Origin: Kalaharituber pfeilii
Lineage: Eukaryota; Ascomycota; Pezizomycetes; Pezizales; Pezizaceae
NCBI GenBank assembly: GCA_015179045.1
Contig: WHUZ01000021.1
Span: 62,001-126,000 of the forward strand
Reading direction: 5' to 3'
Length of the DNA: 64,000 nt
The notes under the pieces were generated by a model. The model saw only the letters and a program-made list of their open reading frames with translations. It was not told where the DNA came from and did no database searches. Of the stretch, positions 62,227-64,000 are shown in pieces. The stretch's first letter is position 1; every line of letters begins with the position of its first letter. Both the position numbers and the translations under genes were made by a program.

Positions 62227-64000
62227 ATTTGCAATGAATTCGGGCCTCTGTTCTACAACCTTTGTTCCTATTGAAGCAGGCTCTTTGTAACGCTTGGATG
62301 TGCAGTCCAGCTTCACATTCAAGGTACCGGCCGCTGTGAAAGTGAAATTTTAGTAAGGAAGTGTAGGCCAAAAAAAACAGAGGGGACGAGTACTATATGA
62401 ATATATGTATCTGCTACGGAATATCTGAGATGGAGCTGCGTGAAGGCTTTGCAATTGTATTGGAGTCTTGCAAAAGGGAAAATCACAATACCTACAGTGC
62501 GATTGTCCCGGGAGAATTTCCACAGTCAGCCTCCCTGATGACCCCGCACCGAAGATGTCAGTCCCACCAAGACAGTCTGCCTCAGCCGCACTATATGCAA
62601 GGCCGGACAGTAAGTTATGTCACTTTAGGGATAGTCATTATATTTGGAGCATTTTCCGGATACCACAATAAAATATTCCTGTGAGTGCAAATAGTCCTCA
62701 AGTGGGCTCAAATTGAATCCAAAATATAGTGAATTATCTTCCGCGTACTCATTAGGCCAATTTTTTGTATATGAATAGTGACCTATTTGGTATCCACTAA
62801 GTCCTACGTTGGACATACGCTGAACTGCCAGGTGTCAATGATGCTAAAATTACTAGGCAAAAGTCTTGGTGATCGCTGATTTTTTGGCATCACAAAATGC
62901 TTGTTGCGGAGCTTCAATTATCCATATCTCCACAATGCATAGCTTAATTTCAAAACTTTCATCTGCAATTTGTAGATTTATGCCTCTAAGGAATAAGGCC
63001 AGTCATGAGAGTAATTGTACTCAATTATGTAGTCAACTGACAAGGGGAGGAATAAAAGTGGTTTTATTAATAGTCTCTTTACAAAAGAAGTGCAGCTGTG
63101 CTAACAAAATTTTTTTAGTGACTGATCAATTTTGCTATAAAAAAGCATATTGATCCAATCCTACTTCATATTTTTAATATTTTTTCTGCGGTGTTGTGAG
63201 CTCTGTAGAAAGCATTTTATTCATGGAAAGCCTCAGATTGGCAATTTTGAATGGGGATTTTGAGATCTTGGCAATTCATCAGTAGTGGTGGTCATCAATT
63301 ATCGACGGTAAGGTAAGTGGAGTTTGTTATTATTTTACGTCCCCGACGGTGCCTGGCTATTGCACTTTTTCCGAGACTATACGCGGCACAAGCTTTACAG
63401 AGGAAACGGGGTTTCCCCCTCTAGGAAAGAAAAGCAGGAACAAAACAAAGAAATAAACTCCACCAGCAATCCTCCCATCGTTTTTCTAGGCAGCTCTATA
63501 GCCCCAACTTCCGTTCTGCAACTGGAACGATAAAGTTTAAGGTATTATTTCCTATTAAAAAACCCTCATTGCCACTCTCATTTATTTGATGAAGCGATAG
63601 GCTTCATAAAAGTAGCAGGTTTTGTAACGGAGATGGTAAACGCAGAGAGTTACCGTCCGCCAGGCACTTGATCGCTGGTCCTCTGCGTAGCTCGTAGCAC
63701 TCATTTATGCGACTGCGGCGCCTTTGCTGTCGCCTGCATCCACCGACGGCCCCACCTACGGTTGTGGTGAGCCCGTAACAGTTTTTGTATATAGTACCTA
63801 ATGGCCAAGATAATATGTTTCAACGTTACACTACAATCCCGCTGCATCAGTGGAATCCTATACTATACTATTGTTCTATACCCTGTATATTATCATCAGT
63901 TTCAAGTTGTAAGTTAATCGGGTATTTGGTGCCTTCCCCTAAGGGTTTATGTGAAATTCAAACCCCTCCGTATCCCTGTTTTATTGTTTGGTAGAGCGTT
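62227..64000. other. Region without a supported gene
   Basis: Short frames only. No tail, inverted repeat or recognised domain. Confidence 0.4.

Overview
This 64-kb window looks like nuclear DNA of a filamentous ascomycete (probably Pezizomycotina). The clues are short introns (50-106 bp) with GT...AG borders, a membrane P450 of fungal type, and non-LTR retrotransposons whose ORF1/ORF2 proteins resemble the fungal Tad1 group. The species cannot be named from the sequence. Only three ordinary protein genes are convincing: a secreted FAD-dependent oxidoreductase of the aldonolactone-oxidase type (840-3138, minus, 2 exons), a cytochrome P450 (28747-30995, minus, 8 exons, reading frame intact after splicing) and a sterol-4-alpha-carboxylate 3-dehydrogenase-like NAD(P) enzyme (42423-44265, plus, 3 exons). 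They lie 14-26 kb apart with transposons between them and no biosynthetic backbone enzyme, so they should not be read as one cluster.

Much of the recognisable remainder is transposon debris, often nested. Two LINE families can be told apart by their 3' ends. Family A ends in a hairpin of the form CTCGCCATAGCCC...GGGCGGCATGCGAG followed by TAATGATAT and poly(A). Family B ends in CCCTGCCAT...GCGGGGTTACGTGA and poly(A). Family A ORF2 copies are at 7838-10408, 18525-25835 (interrupted) and, by protein similarity, 55165-58127. Family B ORF2 copies are at 22561-25157 and 34846-39404. Family A also has an ORF1-only element that encodes a 376-residue protein and no reverse transcriptase; the best copy is 60087-61656, flanked by a 13-bp target duplication. 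Relatives lie at 6919-7656, around 34736-39545, around 47600-48420, and inverted at 47945-48375.

Both families also left tail-only insertions of about 40-80 bp that carry little more than the 3' hairpin and poly(A), several between clear target duplications. Four family B tail-only copies start at essentially the same base.

Two Mutator-like (MULE) DNA transposons are delimited by long terminal inverted repeats and perfect 9-bp target duplications: MULE1 at 19833-25317 and MULE2 at 44879-49796. MULE1 sits inside a family A LINE and itself carries a family B LINE. MULE2 carries a second inverted-repeat element, which in turn carries ORF1-only and tail insertions. A pogo-like element (26392-27522, TA duplication) keeps the C-terminal part of its transposase with a PCNA-binding-type motif. 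Long stretches at 1-839, 3139-5744, 11601-13737, 31769-34735, 39546-42422, 51701-54118 and 62227-64000 hold no gene I can support. I saw no rRNA, CRISPR array or convincing tRNA.
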